Notes: generated by a model not told the origin, from the letters alone. 35,601 nucleotides of DNA from Phenylobacterium sp. SCN 70-31 (GCF_001724605.1 NZ_MEEX01000019.1:1-35601); one strand, 5' to 3'; numbered from the stretch's first letter, positions 22,937-31,629 are shown. Made by a program: numbers and translations.

Positions 22937-23125
22937 ATGATCGAACAACGACCTTCCCCAGAGCGTCGCAGGGCGTCCGCCGCCGTCGACGAGGCCCGCC
23001 TGCGCCAGCAGGCCATTGGCGTACGCCTGCGCGAACTGTTCGACGAAGTCGTGAACGAACAGGTGCCCGACGAGTTCCTGGAGATCCTGCGACGCGCGGA
23101 CAGCCGTGGCTCGGAGAAGGCCTGA
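22937..23125 (+). CDS. nepR: Anti-sigma factor NepR
   Basis: 62 residues. The conserved NepR core of two helices is IGVRLRELFDEVVNEQVPDE followed by FLEILRRAD; flanking regions are disordered and charged. NepR holds EcfG inactive until phosphorylated PhyR takes it away. The frame is open back to a TTG at 22877 (82 residues), but that codon lies in the promoter -10 element, so ATG 22937 is preferred despite a weak ribosome-binding site (CGAAGAC). The stop overlaps the ecfG start by one base (TGATG), coupling anti-sigma and sigma synthesis. Confidence 0.93.
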   Translation: MIEQRPSPERRRASAAVDEARLRQQAIGVRLRELFDEVVNEQVPDEFLEILRRADSRGSEKA

Positions 23126-23730
23126 TGGGCGCCGCCGAGAAAGTCCGCCCCCAACGCACCGCCGCGGAGGACGCCGCGTTCAAGGGTGAGCTGGTCCAGC
23201 TGATCCCGCATCTTCGCGCCTTCGCGCGCACGCTCTGCGGCGACGCCACGGCCGCCGACGACCTCGCGCAGGACGCCATGATGAAGGCCTGGGATGCGCG
23301 GGCCAGCTTCCAGATGGGCACCAACATGAAGGCCTGGACCTTCATGATCCTGCGCAACCAGTTCTACTCCGAGAAGCGTCGCTCCTGGCGGCAGAGCCAG
23401 CTCGACCAGGAGGCCGCCGAACGCACGCTGGTGGCGGTCGACGATCCCGAAGCCCCCGTCGCCCTGGACGAGCTTCGCCAGGGACTCGCCATGCTGCCCG
23501 CCGAACAGCGCGAAGCGCTCATCCTGGTCGGCGCGGGCGGCTTCGCCTACGAGGAGGCCGCCGAGATCTGCGGATGCGCTGTCGGCACGGTGAAGAGCCG
23601 CGTCAGCCGGGCGCGGCGCGCCCTCCAGGCTATCCTGGAGGCCGGAGCCTACGATCGCGACGGCGCCGCCGCAGGCGACGCGATGAGTTCGATCCTGGCC
23701 CATGCGGAGCGCCTCAGCGCCTCGCGATAG
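23125..23730 (+). CDS. ecfG: General stress response sigma factor EcfG
   Basis: 201-residue ECF sigma factor (called SigT in Caulobacter). Region 2 runs from LIPHLRAFARTLCGDATAAD through AQDAMMKAWDARASF to NMKAWTFMILRNQFYSEKRR; region 4 ends in YEEAAEICGCAVGTVKSRVS with the helix-turn-helix. It directs transcription from GGAAC...CGTT promoters, nine candidates of which occur in this window, including its own. The start overlaps the nepR stop. The kinase gene begins 12 bp downstream. Confidence 0.96.
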   Translation: MGAAEKVRPQRTAAEDAAFKGELVQLIPHLRAFARTLCGDATAADDLAQDAMMKAWDARASFQMGTNMKAWTFMILRNQFYSEKRRSWRQSQLDQEAAERTLVAVDDPEAPVALDELRQGLAMLPAEQREALILVGAGGFAYEEAAEICGCAVGTVKSRVSRARRALQAILEAGAYDRDGAAAGDAMSSILAHAERLSASR

Positions 23731-23742
23731 GGAGGCGCTGGG

Positions 23743-25458
23743 GTGTACGGTTTGGATCGCCTGTCGCTGAGCACGATCCGGGTCCGCCTGATCGCGGCGC
23801 TCGCGGCCGCCCTGCTGCCCGTGCTCATCCTGGGCGCCCTGCAATCGGCGATCGGCTTCCAGCGCGAAGGGCAGACCCTGCGCCAGAACCTGGGCTTCGC
23901 GGCCGAGCGCAGCGCCGCCACGGCGCGCGCGCGCATGGAGGCGGCGGACGTTCTGCTCCAGACGCTGGCGCCCGGCGCGGTGGGGTTCCAGTGCGCCCAA
24001 CGCCTCGCGGACGTAAAGGAGCGGATTCCGGGTTATCTGAATCTGGTGCGTTTCGATCGCCTGGGCCGCGTGGTCTGCGCGGCGGGCGGCGTGCCCGCCG
24101 ATCCCCAGCGCGAAGCCCGGTCGTGGTTCCGGGAACTGGTCGGCGGACGCGAGTTCGTGATCACGCGCGATCCGGGCTCCAGCTACGCCGACGAGCCCGC
24201 AGTGCTGACGGCCGCCCGCGCCACCCGCTACGACGGGGCGTTCGACGGCGCCTTCGCCGCCGTGGTCGCGCTCTCCAGCCTTCAGCCGCAGGTCACCGAC
24301 CCCTCGCTGCCCCGCGGCGCCGAGGTGGGGCTGGTGGAGAAGACCGGCCGCTACATCTCCACCACCGACGTCCACGCCTTCCCGCGGCTGCCGGCCGACT
24401 GGCGGGCCAAGGTCGACGCCGCCGGCGCCCTGGTCTGGTACGGCCGCGACGGTCGGGACCGCCGCCGGGTCTACTCCGCAGCGCCGGTCATCGGCGACGA
24501 GGTCTATGTGGTGCTGTCGGCCCAGTCGCCGGGCCTCCTGTCCTGGGCGCGGATCAACCCGCTCACCAGCATCTTCTTCCCGCTGCTGACCTTCGTCCTC
24601 GCCCTGGTCGCCGTGTCGCTGGTGACCGACCGGGTGGTCGTGCGCTGGATCGCCTACCTCCAGCGCATCGCCGCCCTCTATGCGCGAGGCCGGCTCAGCG
24701 TCCGCCCCGTCCAGGCCGAGCAGATGCCGCCCGAGATCCGCGAGCTGGCCGAGACCCTCGAAGACATGGCCGACGCCATCGTGGCGCGCGACGCCTCGCT
24801 TCGCGACAGCCTCGCCCAGAAGGACGCGCTGATGCGGGAGATCCATCACCGCGTGAAGAACAACCTCCAGGTCATCTCCAGCCTGCTCAGCATGCAGCAG
24901 CGGGCCCTGACCGATCCCGCGGCCCGCTCGGCCATGAGCGACACCCGCCAGCGCATCACCGCGCTCGCCCTCATCTACCGCGCCCTCTACCAGGGCCCCG
25001 ACCTGAAGCGCGTGGACCTGCGCCCCTTCCTGGAGGAGCTGACGGCCCAGCTCGTCAACGGCGAACTGGCCCACGGGCTGGCGGTGCGCACCGAACTCCG
25101 CGTCGAGCCGCTGGTGATCGACCCCGACCGCCTGGCCCCGCTGGCGCTGTTCGCCGTCGAGGCCATCACCAACGCCCAGAAGCATGCCTTCGCCCAACGG
25201 GGCGGCACCCTGAAGCTGGAGTTCTTCGTCCGCGGCGACGAAGCGATCCTCGAGATCTGCGACGACGGCGAGGCGCCGGACGATGCACTGGTGGCGTCGG
25301 GCGTCGGCCGCACCCTGATGACCGCCTTCGCCCGCCAGCTACGAGGCCGCGCCGAGCTGGTGCGCAACAGCGAGGGCGGGATCACGGCCCGCCTGATCTT
25401 CCCCACGCCCACGGCCGACCGCCCGGCCACCGCGCGCGGGAACCAAGCGGCGGCATGA
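23743..25458 (+). CDS. phyK: Membrane sensor histidine kinase (PhyK type)
   Basis: 571 residues. Two membrane helices (about 13-35 and 272-295) flank a periplasmic sensor domain of ~235 residues with two cysteines (GFQCAQR, RVVCAAG), resembling double-Cache/CHASE4-type sensors. A HAMP-like segment (~297-350) follows, then a HisKA_2 kinase with EIHHRVKNNLQVISSLLSMQ (His368/369), N-box VEAITNAQKHAF and a GVGRTLM G-box. This is the expected build of PhyK, the PhyR kinase of Caulobacter, and it lies in the same place beside ecfG. GTG 23743 is preceded by GGAGG. The stop overlaps the downstream entericidin promoter. Confidence 0.93.
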   Translation: MYGLDRLSLSTIRVRLIAALAAALLPVLILGALQSAIGFQREGQTLRQNLGFAAERSAATARARMEAADVLLQTLAPGAVGFQCAQRLADVKERIPGYLNLVRFDRLGRVVCAAGGVPADPQREARSWFRELVGGREFVITRDPGSSYADEPAVLTAARATRYDGAFDGAFAAVVALSSLQPQVTDPSLPRGAEVGLVEKTGRYISTTDVHAFPRLPADWRAKVDAAGALVWYGRDGRDRRRVYSAAPVIGDEVYVVLSAQSPGLLSWARINPLTSIFFPLLTFVLALVAVSLVTDRVVVRWIAYLQRIAALYARGRLSVRPVQAEQMPPEIRELAETLEDMADAIVARDASLRDSLAQKDALMREIHHRVKNNLQVISSLLSMQQRALTDPAARSAMSDTRQRITALALIYRALYQGPDLKRVDLRPFLEELTAQLVNGELAHGLAVRTELRVEPLVIDPDRLAPLALFAVEAITNAQKHAFAQRGGTLKLEFFVRGDEAILEICDDGEAPDDALVASGVGRTLMTAFARQLRGRAELVRNSEGGITARLIFPTPTADRPATARGNQAAA

Positions 25459-25464
25459 CGCGTT
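25439..25464 (+). promoter_or_regulatory. Probable sigma-EcfG promoter of the entericidin gene
   Basis: GGAAC (25439-25443), 17 bp, CGTT (25461-25464). It spans the last codons and stop of phyK, 38 bp before ATG 25502, so the small gene can be expressed apart from the operon. Confidence 0.78.
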
Positions 25465-25501
25465 GCGGCGGGGCGATATTCCAACCCGGAGATGAACCCC
25501 G

Positions 25502-25639
25502 ATGCGTAAGGTCTTTCTGATGGCCGTCCTCGCCGCCGGCCTGGCGGTTTCGGCCTGCAACACCGTGTCCGGCGCCGGCCAGGACATCAAGTCCGCCGGC
25601 GAAGCCGTGACCACCACGGCCGAAGACGCCAAGAACTGA
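25502..25639 (+). CDS. Entericidin family lipoprotein
   Basis: 45 residues: signal peptide MRKVFLMAVLAAGLAVSAC with lipobox (Cys19), then NTVSGAGQDIKSAGEAVTTT and a short acidic end. This is the standard EcnA/EcnB entericidin sequence. In E. coli these lipoproteins are linked to stationary phase and osmotic stress and act as a toxin/antidote pair; only one member is seen here. GGAG lies upstream of the ATG, a full EcfG-type promoter precedes it and a strong terminator follows, so it is a self-contained stress gene. Confidence 0.92.
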   Translation: MRKVFLMAVLAAGLAVSACNTVSGAGQDIKSAGEAVTTTAEDAKN

Positions 25640-25662
25640 CGTCGCCGTCAGGATGAAATCGG

Positions 25663-25690
25663 AAAGGCCCGGCGCGAGCCGGGCCTTTTT
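25663..25690. terminator. Bidirectional intrinsic terminator (entericidin / cheR)
   Basis: Perfect 11-bp stem (25663-25673 with 25678-25688), GCGA loop, ending in TTTTT on the plus strand and in TTT on the minus strand. It lies between the convergent entericidin and cheR genes. Confidence 0.88.
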
Positions 25691-25706
25691 CACGCCGGTC
25701 AGCGCG

Positions 25707-26498
25707 TCAGGCGGCGTAGAGTCCGATGTCCGGGACCAGGGGGGCGAGATCCCCGGCCCGCTCCTCGCCCAAGCCCAGCAGGAGCTGGCCTCCGGGCGCC
25801 AGGACGGCCCGCAGATGGTCGCGCACCCGTCCCAGAGATTCGGGTTCGAACTGCGGAAACATGTTGCGGCAGAGCACGAGGTCGAAGGGTCCCAGCCGGC
25901 TCAGGTCGTCCATGAGGTTGACCCGCCGCCAGCGCACCATCTGGCGGATGCGGGGCGCGAGCGCGAAGAACTCGCCACGGCGCTCGAAGAACCGCACCAG
26001 CATCCGCGCGGGAAGGCCCCGCTGGACCTCGAACTGGGAATAGAGGCCCGACTGCGCCTTCTCCAGGCTGCGTTCGGACAGGTCCGAGGCGTAGAGTTCG
26101 CACGACCTGGCGAGATCGGGACGGTCGGCCAGCATCATGGCCAGAGAATAGACCTCCTGACCGGTCCCGCAGGCGGCGCTCCAGATCCGGACGGGCTGTC
26201 CGGCGCGGCGGCGCACCAGTTCGGGGATCACCTCCTCGACCAGGCGCTGGAAGACGGCGCGATCGCGGAAGAACTCGCCTTCGGGCACGATCATGGCCTC
26301 GACCGCCGCCCATGCGGCCCGCTCGCCCGCCCCCTCCCGCAGCGCCTCGATGAAGATCTCGGGCGTGGCGTAGCCCTCGCGCCGCGCGACCGGTCCCAGC
26401 CGGCTCTCGATCAGGTATGTCTTGGCGGTGTCCAGTCTGAGGCCCGCACGGGCCTTGCAGAGCGCGGCGAGATAGGCGCAGTCCGGTGGCGGGATCAT
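25707..26498 (-). CDS. cheR: CheR-type protein-glutamate methyltransferase
   Basis: 263 residues: an N-terminal helical CheR domain (1-70, with YLIESRLGPVARREGY) and a SAM-dependent methyltransferase domain with IWSAACGTGQEVYSLAMML (SAM loop), LYASDLSERSLEKAQSG and FDLVLCRNMFPQF. It would methylate receptor glutamates with SAM. No chemoreceptor, CheA or CheB gene is in the window, so it may serve distant partners or a non-chemotaxis role. The ATG overlaps the stop of the CheY-like gene (ATGA), and the pair sits downstream of chpT, apparently as in Caulobacter. Confidence 0.92.
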   Translation of the reverse strand: MIPPPDCAYLAALCKARAGLRLDTAKTYLIESRLGPVARREGYATPEIFIEALREGAGERAAWAAVEAMIVPEGEFFRDRAVFQRLVEEVIPELVRRRAGQPVRIWSAACGTGQEVYSLAMMLADRPDLARSCELYASDLSERSLEKAQSGLYSQFEVQRGLPARMLVRFFERRGEFFALAPRIRQMVRWRRVNLMDDLSRLGPFDLVLCRNMFPQFEPESLGRVRDHLRAVLAPGGQLLLGLGEERAGDLAPLVPDIGLYAA

Positions 26499-26863
26499 GC
26501 GATCAGCCCCAGGTAGTCCAGCTTTCCGGCCACGATGGAGCCGTCGAACGGCTTCATGATGTATTCGTCCGCGCCCGCGTCCAGGGCCTCGCGGATACGT
26601 TCGATCTCGTTCACGACCGTGCAGAACACCACCTTCGGCTGGTCGCCCGCCGGCTCGGCCCGCAGGCGGCGCAGGAACGTCAGGCCGTCCATGGTCGGCA
26701 TTTCCCAGTCCAGAAGGATCAGGTCGGGCGTCACGGCGCTGCACCAGGCCATGGCCTCCACGCCGTCGGACGCCTCGGCCACCTCGAAGCCGAGGTCTTC
26801 GAGAATGCGGCGCGAGACCTTCCGGATCACGCGGCTGTCGTCGACGACGAGACAGGTCTTCAA
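26495..26863 (-). CDS. Single-domain CheY-like response regulator
   Basis: 122-residue stand-alone receiver. Acidic pair Asp8/Asp9 in VVDDSRVIRK, phospho-acceptor Asp52 in LILLDWEMPTMDG, Thr in VVFCTVV and Lys104 in IMKPFDG are all present, so phosphorylation should work. There is no output domain, and it is translationally coupled to cheR. The start is TTG 26863, with no clear ribosome-binding site. Possible kinase donors cannot be named from sequence. Confidence 0.93.
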   Translation of the reverse strand: MKTCLVVDDSRVIRKVSRRILEDLGFEVAEASDGVEAMAWCSAVTPDLILLDWEMPTMDGLTFLRRLRAEPAGDQPKVVFCTVVNEIERIREALDAGADEYIMKPFDGSIVAGKLDYLGLIA

Positions 26864-26975
26864 GGCGAGGGCGGGCTCCCGGCGAGAGCGCCCGTTGTCG
26901 CGCGCCGCTGGTTAACGGCGGGCTGACGTCCAGCGAATCAGATTGGCCGGATCGCACCGGCCAAGGCGCCTCGCC

Positions 26976-27629
26976 CTAGACCGGCAATGTCGCGGCGAAG
27001 ACGACCCGCTCCTCCGACACGTCCGTGAACACCCGCCCGCCCGCATCGGTGACGAACAGATGCACATAGTAGGCCTGGACCCAGTGGCCGTGCAGGCCCT
27101 CGCCCAGGGGCTGGCCCTGGAGACCCGCCAGCACCTCGGGCCGCAGTCGCGCCCGCGGGCCGGTCGCTTCCACCGCAATGGCCACCGAGGCGCCCTCCTG
27201 TACGGCGCGCACCTTGGCCACGCCGCCGGTCGGCAGGGCCGCCCCCGCCATCTGGGTCAGGTTCAGCAACGTCCGGGCCACCGGCTTGTCGACCGCGGGC
27301 GTGTCGACGGCCCAGGCCAGTTCGGCGCGCATGTGCGCGAAGACGCCACCCGCCAGCTTCTCCAGGTCTCTGACATCGAACGTCTCGGCCGAGGCCGAAG
27401 CGCCGAACGCCACGCGGCAGAACGAGAGCAGGTCCGTCAGCTTGCGTGCGGAGGTGACGATGAGGCCCATCGCCTCTTCGCGCATGTCCTGCGCCGACGG
27501 GTCGTCGAGCAGGTCGAGGCCGGACGTGATCGCCGACGCCGGGCTGATGAAGTCGTGGCACATCCGGGCCGCCAGGTAGGCGGCGATCTCCGCAGGGCGG
27601 AGGGTGGTGGCGGCGGCGGTTTCGGTCAT
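26976..27629 (-). CDS. chpT: Histidine phosphotransferase ChpT
   Basis: About 217 residues. The dimerisation/phosphotransfer helix carries LAARMCHDFISPASAITSGL (His25) and is followed by DLLDDPSAQDMREEAMGLIV and RVAFGASASAETFD, the distinctive ChpT sequence; the rest is a degenerate kinase-like ATPase fold without working N- and G-boxes. In Caulobacter ChpT moves phosphate from CckA to CtrA and CpdR and so controls the cell cycle. ATG 27629 is chosen; a GTG at 27671 would add 14 residues and bring it closer to the Caulobacter length. It is divergent from cysQ. Confidence 0.93.
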   Translation of the reverse strand: MTETAAATTLRPAEIAAYLAARMCHDFISPASAITSGLDLLDDPSAQDMREEAMGLIVTSARKLTDLLSFCRVAFGASASAETFDVRDLEKLAGGVFAHMRAELAWAVDTPAVDKPVARTLLNLTQMAGAALPTGGVAKVRAVQEGASVAIAVEATGPRARLRPEVLAGLQGQPLGEGLHGHWVQAYYVHLFVTDAGGRVFTDVSEERVVFAATLPV

Positions 27630-27713
27630 GCGGGAAAATAGGCGCGATTTGCGCCTTGGGGAAACGGCCACGCCTCTCTAAGACAGGCGCCGATCGATGA
27701 CGCCGAGGACTCC

Positions 27714-28481
27714 TTGACCGACAACGCCGCCCTGGGCCCGACGCTGGCCGACATCTGCGAAGCCGCCGCCGCCCTGATCCTGCCGCTCTGGAAGTCGGGC
27801 GTGGAGGTGCTCACGAAAGCGGACGAGAGCCCGGTCACCGAGGCCGACAGGCGCGGCGAGGCCCTGATCCTGGAGCGCCTCGCACAGCGCTTCCCCGACA
27901 TTCCGGTGGTCTCGGAAGAATACTCCAGCGAGTTCGGGACGCCGGATCGCATCGGCCCCCGTTTCTTCCTGGTCGATCCCCTGGACGGCACCAAGGCGTT
28001 CGTCCGGGGCGACCCCAATTTCACGGTCAATATCGGCCTGATCGACAACGGCCGTCCCGTAGCCGGCGCGGTGTGCGCTCCACCGACCGGCGAGACCTGG
28101 TTCACCGGTCCCGAGGGCGCGATGAAGCGCGTGAACGGAGGCCCCGCCGTCCCTGTGCGGGCACGCGTCTGGCCCAAGGGCGCGGCCGTGGCGCTGGTCT
28201 CCCACACCATGAAGGAGGAGACCGCGGTGAAACTGGCGCAGGAGTACGGCTTCGACCTGCGCGAGCCGATGGACTCCTCGATCAAGTTCTGCCGCATCGC
28301 CGAGGGATCGGCCGACGTCTACCCCCGCCACGGCCCGACCATGGAATGGGACATCGCCGCCGGCCACGCGGTGCTGGAAGCCGCCGGCGGCAGCGTTCTG
28401 ACGCCGGAGGGGCAGGCCGTCGCCTACGGCAAGACCGGCGATGGCTTCCGCAACGGCTGGTTCGTGGCCCGCGGGGGATAG
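27714..28481 (+). CDS. cysQ: 3'(2'),5'-bisphosphate nucleotidase CysQ
   Basis: 255 residues of the inositol-monophosphatase superfamily. The metal site is in VVSEEYSSEF (Glu68/69) and LVDPLDGTKAFV (Asp88, Asp91), with MEWDIAAGHAVLEAAGG near the C-terminus. FCRIAEGSADVYPRHGPTMEW is characteristic of CysQ, which removes the 3'-phosphate of PAP from sulphate assimilation. The start is TTG 27714 with GAGG upstream; an ATG at 27697 stops after six codons. No other sulphur gene is nearby. Confidence 0.92.
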   Translation: MTDNAALGPTLADICEAAAALILPLWKSGVEVLTKADESPVTEADRRGEALILERLAQRFPDIPVVSEEYSSEFGTPDRIGPRFFLVDPLDGTKAFVRGDPNFTVNIGLIDNGRPVAGAVCAPPTGETWFTGPEGAMKRVNGGPAVPVRARVWPKGAAVALVSHTMKEETAVKLAQEYGFDLREPMDSSIKFCRIAEGSADVYPRHGPTMEWDIAAGHAVLEAAGGSVLTPEGQAVAYGKTGDGFRNGWFVARGG

Positions 28482-28663
28482 GGCGGGACCCTCGCCTGCT
28501 TCTGCAAGGTCGCGACGTCCATGGTGTTCCATGACGCAACGTCCGCCCACGGCGAGGGGCGGGACTTATCCGGCAGGGGCTGAGGGCGCGGAAAACTCGA
28601 GGAAGGCCCAGCCGACCGCGTTTGGCGGAGCCCCTTCCACGCCCTCGGCGCCTACCGGAGGGA

Positions 28664-28846
28664 TCAGGTGCGCCGAAGCGAGTCCTGGAGAAGTTCGAAC
28701 GGAACCTCGACGGAGGCCGGAGCCTGACGCACGGCCACCGGAGCCGGCGTCAGGGCGCCGGCGACCTGCCCGAACGCCCAGTAGCCCGTGAAGCCTACGG
28801 TGAAGGCCACGCTGGCGAGGAGCAGGTAGGGCTTGAGGATGTCCAT
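28664..28846 (-). CDS. Small membrane hypothetical protein
   Basis: 60 residues: one N-terminal hydrophobic helix (LLLASVAFTVGFTGYWAFG) and a Pro/Ala-rich tail ending FELLQDSLRRT. ATG 28846 has a modest AGG upstream. An open frame extends farther back to 29032 but without a good start. No family recognised. It is divergent from the siderophore receptor gene, with a Fur-like box about 220 bp upstream that could affect both, though that is distant. The 28482-28663 gap beyond its 3' end holds no gene. Confidence 0.5.
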   Translation of the reverse strand: MDILKPYLLLASVAFTVGFTGYWAFGQVAGALTPAPVAVRQAPASVEVPFELLQDSLRRT

Positions 28847-29060
28847 CGTACGAACCTGAGCTTTCGGTGCGTCGGTTGCCGAAAAGTCAACGGACGCCGC
28901 CGGGTTCGGTTGCAGGCCGATCAACGGGGAAGGGGAAGCGAGCGCGGCCACTGGCCTTGTCCTCTTCGGCGCCGCCACGGTGACGGCGCCCTCTCGCAGC
29001 AAGTTACGGGCCGCGGCGCGCGTCGGTTGCAACGGCGAGACGCGCTCCGGCTTTCCCGAT

Positions 29061-29084
29061 ATTGCGAATGATTATCATTGCGAA
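29061..29084. promoter_or_regulatory. Fur-like box upstream of siderophore receptor
   Basis: The core AATGATTATCATT (29067-29079) is a perfect 13-bp palindrome around one T, close to the Fur consensus GATAATGATAATCATTATC. It is framed by a direct repeat ATTGCGAA (29061-29068 and 29077-29084), and an inverted copy TTCGCAAT lies at 29132-29139. The site is ~80 bp before the receptor ATG. Confidence 0.7.
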
Positions 29085-29159
29085 ACGTCGCCGCGCGATC
29101 TAAGAGCGCCTCGCATTCTCAGTAGCAACAGTTCGCAATAAAGCGGATCGGGGGTTCAT

Positions 29160-31547
29160 ATGTCGAGGACGGGCGTTTCGGCGCGGAAGAAGCGCGCGCT
29201 CACCTGCGCGATGGCGGGGCTGGCCGGCTTGTCGATGGGCGCGGGCGCGCAGGCCGCCGAAGCTGTGGCCGCCGCCGAGGACGTCGCGGTCGCCACCGCC
29301 GACCAGGACCGGGGCACGGCCGTCAGCGGCGTCGAGGTCGAAGGCCGGCTGATGAAACAGAACAACCCCAAGGTCACCGCCGACCCGCTGAACAACCCGC
29401 AGACCGTCACCATCATCTCGAAGGGGACCATCGCGGCGCAGAACCTGCTCAGTCTGCGCGATGTCCTGTCGACCGTACCCGGGATCACCTTCGGCGCCGG
29501 GGAGGGCGGCGGCGGCTTCGGCGACTCGATCAACCTGCGGGGCTATTCCGCCAACAACGACATCACCGTCGACGGCGTGCGCGACAGCGCCCAGTACAGC
29601 CGCTCCGACCCCTTCAACCTCGAGCAGATCGAGGTCACCAACGGCGCCAATTCCGTCTACTCGGGCGCCGGCGCGGTGGGCGGCAACATCAACATCGTCT
29701 CCAAGCGGCCCCACGGCCGTAACGCCACCGTCGTCACCGCCGGCGTCGGAACCGAGAACTACTGGCGCGGCGCCATCGACACCAACCACGTCATCGGAGA
29801 CAACGTGGCCGTGCGCCTCAACGCGATGGCGCACCGCAACGATGTTCCCGGCCGCGACGTCGAAGAGCTGAAGCGCTGGGGGATCGCCCCGGCGGTCACG
29901 GTGGGCCTGAACGGGCCGACCCAGTTCACCGCCCTCTACTTCCATCAGGAGGACCGCAACACGCCGTCCTACGGCGTCCCCTTTTACAACGGGCGCGCAG
30001 TTCCCGGGGTCGATCCCGGGAACTACTACGGCTACGCCAACGTCGACCGCCAGGACACCAAGGTCGACGTCCTGACCGGCATCGTCGAGCACGACTTCGG
30101 CGAGGGCCTGCGGATCCGCAACCTCTCGCGCTATCAGAAGGTGAAGCAGGATCTGGTGGTGAACCCGCCGCAGGGAGCTCTGTGCCTCGCCAACGGCCAG
30201 CGCCCCGTGGCCTGGAGCCAGTCCACCACCGTCACGAACACCACGGGCTATCAGGCCTGCGCGGGAACCGATCCGGCGCCCGGCTTCTACCTGCCAAGCG
30301 GCCCGCGCGGGACGGCGCGATTCTCCGAGAACACGCTGCTCTACAATCAGACCGACCTGACCTGGGAGGGCGAGCTGGGCGGTGTTCGTCATACCTTGGT
30401 CGTGGGCGCCGCGTTCCTGGCCGAGGACTACCGGCTCGACAACGGCAACGTGCTGCGCCAGGCCAACGGCGCGACGGTGACGCTGCCGGCGATGAACATC
30501 GCCAACCCCGACAACACCTACACGGGGCCGATCAACTTCATCCAGTCGGGCGCCCAGGACGGCGAGCGGCGCAACCAGTCGGTCTATCTGTTCGACAACA
30601 TCGTCCTCAACGAGCAGTGGTCGATCAACGGCGGCGTCCGCTGGGAGCACAACGAAGGCTCGAACCGGACCGACGCCTACAACACCACCGTCGGCGCAAC
30701 CCTGGGCGCGATCACGCCCGGCCCGACGTTCGAGTCGGACGAGAACCTGCTCACCTGGCGGCTCGGCGTGGTCTACAAGCCGATCCCGAACGCGAGCCTC
30801 TACCTCGCCTATGGCAACTCGCAGACGCCATCGCAGGCCACGGTGAACGGCAGCGGCGCGTGCAGCGCCTTGACCTGCACCGTCGACCCCGAGAAGGCCG
30901 AAAACTTCGAGATCGGCGGCAAGTGGGACCTGCCCACCGGCCTGTCACTGACCGCGGCCCTCTTCCGCAACGACCGCACCAACTACCGCGTGGCCTCGAA
31001 CGACCCCACCATTCCGGTCCAGCAGCTCGACGGCAGCGCCCGCGTGGACGGCGTCTCGCTGGGCGTGTCGGGCCAGATCACGCCGGACTGGGCCGTCTTC
31101 GCCAACTACACCTACCTCAAGTCCAAGGTGCTTCAGGGAGTCGACGACTTCGCCGCGGCGCTGGGCCGCGACTTCACGAAGGGCGACGACCTGATCGGCG
31201 TGCCCGACCACGCCTTCAGCCTGTTCACCACCTACGATCTTCGCCAATGGAACGTGCAGGTGGGCTACGGCGTGACCTATCAGGGCGAGTACTACCTGAG
31301 CCAGCACGGCCAGATCACCAACTCGAACCCGCCGGCCCGAACCACCATCCCGCGCGTGAAGGCCGAGGACTACTGGGTGCACCGCGCCACGGTGGCCTGG
31401 TTCCCGACCGACGGCCTCGAGGTGCGGCTGAACGTCAGCAATCTGTTCGACAAGGAATACTACACCCGCGTCCGGACGGCCCTGGCGGGCTGGGCGGCGC
31501 CCGGCGACCGCAGGAACGCGACGCTCACCCTCAACTACCGGTTCTGA
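29160..31547 (+). CDS. TonB-dependent catecholate siderophore receptor (Fiu/PiuA type)
   Basis: 795-residue outer-membrane receptor. Signal peptide (about 1-33, with [14 protein letters not shown]), plug domain (about 70-190: [50 protein letters not shown], then [14 protein letters not shown]) and a 22-strand barrel ending in the expected aromatic residue (NYRF). Plug and barrel resemble Fiu/PiuA/CirA receptors for catecholate or monocatechol iron complexes. A Fur-like box upstream predicts iron repression. A PiuC-type hydroxylase gene follows, the usual partner of Fiu/PiuA. TonB, ExbB and ExbD are not in the window. Confidence 0.94.
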   Translation: MSRTGVSARKKRALTCAMAGLAGLSMGAGAQAAEAVAAAEDVAVATADQDRGTAVSGVEVEGRLMKQNNPKVTADPLNNPQTVTIISKGTIAAQNLLSLRDVLSTVPGITFGAGEGGGGFGDSINLRGYSANNDITVDGVRDSAQYSRSDPFNLEQIEVTNGANSVYSGAGAVGGNINIVSKRPHGRNATVVTAGVGTENYWRGAIDTNHVIGDNVAVRLNAMAHRNDVPGRDVEELKRWGIAPAVTVGLNGPTQFTALYFHQEDRNTPSYGVPFYNGRAVPGVDPGNYYGYANVDRQDTKVDVLTGIVEHDFGEGLRIRNLSRYQKVKQDLVVNPPQGALCLANGQRPVAWSQSTTVTNTTGYQACAGTDPAPGFYLPSGPRGTARFSENTLLYNQTDLTWEGELGGVRHTLVVGAAFLAEDYRLDNGNVLRQANGATVTLPAMNIANPDNTYTGPINFIQSGAQDGERRNQSVYLFDNIVLNEQWSINGGVRWEHNEGSNRTDAYNTTVGATLGAITPGPTFESDENLLTWRLGVVYKPIPNASLYLAYGNSQTPSQATVNGSGACSALTCTVDPEKAENFEIGGKWDLPTGLSLTAALFRNDRTNYRVASNDPTIPVQQLDGSARVDGVSLGVSGQITPDWAVFANYTYLKSKVLQGVDDFAAALGRDFTKGDDLIGVPDHAFSLFTTYDLRQWNVQVGYGVTYQGEYYLSQHGQITNSNPPARTTIPRVKAEDYWVHRATVAWFPTDGLEVRLNVSNLFDKEYYTRVRTALAGWAAPGDRRNATLTLNYRF

Positions 31548-31575
31548 ATCCCTCCCCTTCTTCGGAACCGGCCTC

Positions 31576-31615
31576 GCGCCCCGCCGACATCCCTCGTCGG
31601 CGGGGCGCTGTTCTT
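31576..31615 (+). terminator. Intrinsic terminator between receptor and piuC
   Basis: Perfect 13-bp stem (31576-31588 with 31596-31608), 7-nt loop, followed by TGTTCTTCT. It lies between two genes expected to be co-expressed, so it may set their ratio. Confidence 0.75.
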
Positions 31616-31629
31616 CTAGGCTCCATCCC

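Noticed and set aside
22918..25197. Very long open frame (759 codons) on the minus strand opposite nepR-ecfG-phyK
   Set aside because: It is antisense to three clearly conserved genes, has no recognisable domain and has the composition of a GC-rich mirror frame.
28847..29032. Extension of the 60-residue membrane protein to 122 residues
   Set aside because: The extension would begin at a TTG without ribosome-binding site and adds Ala/Arg/Pro-rich sequence ahead of the hydrophobic start; ATG 28846 is better.
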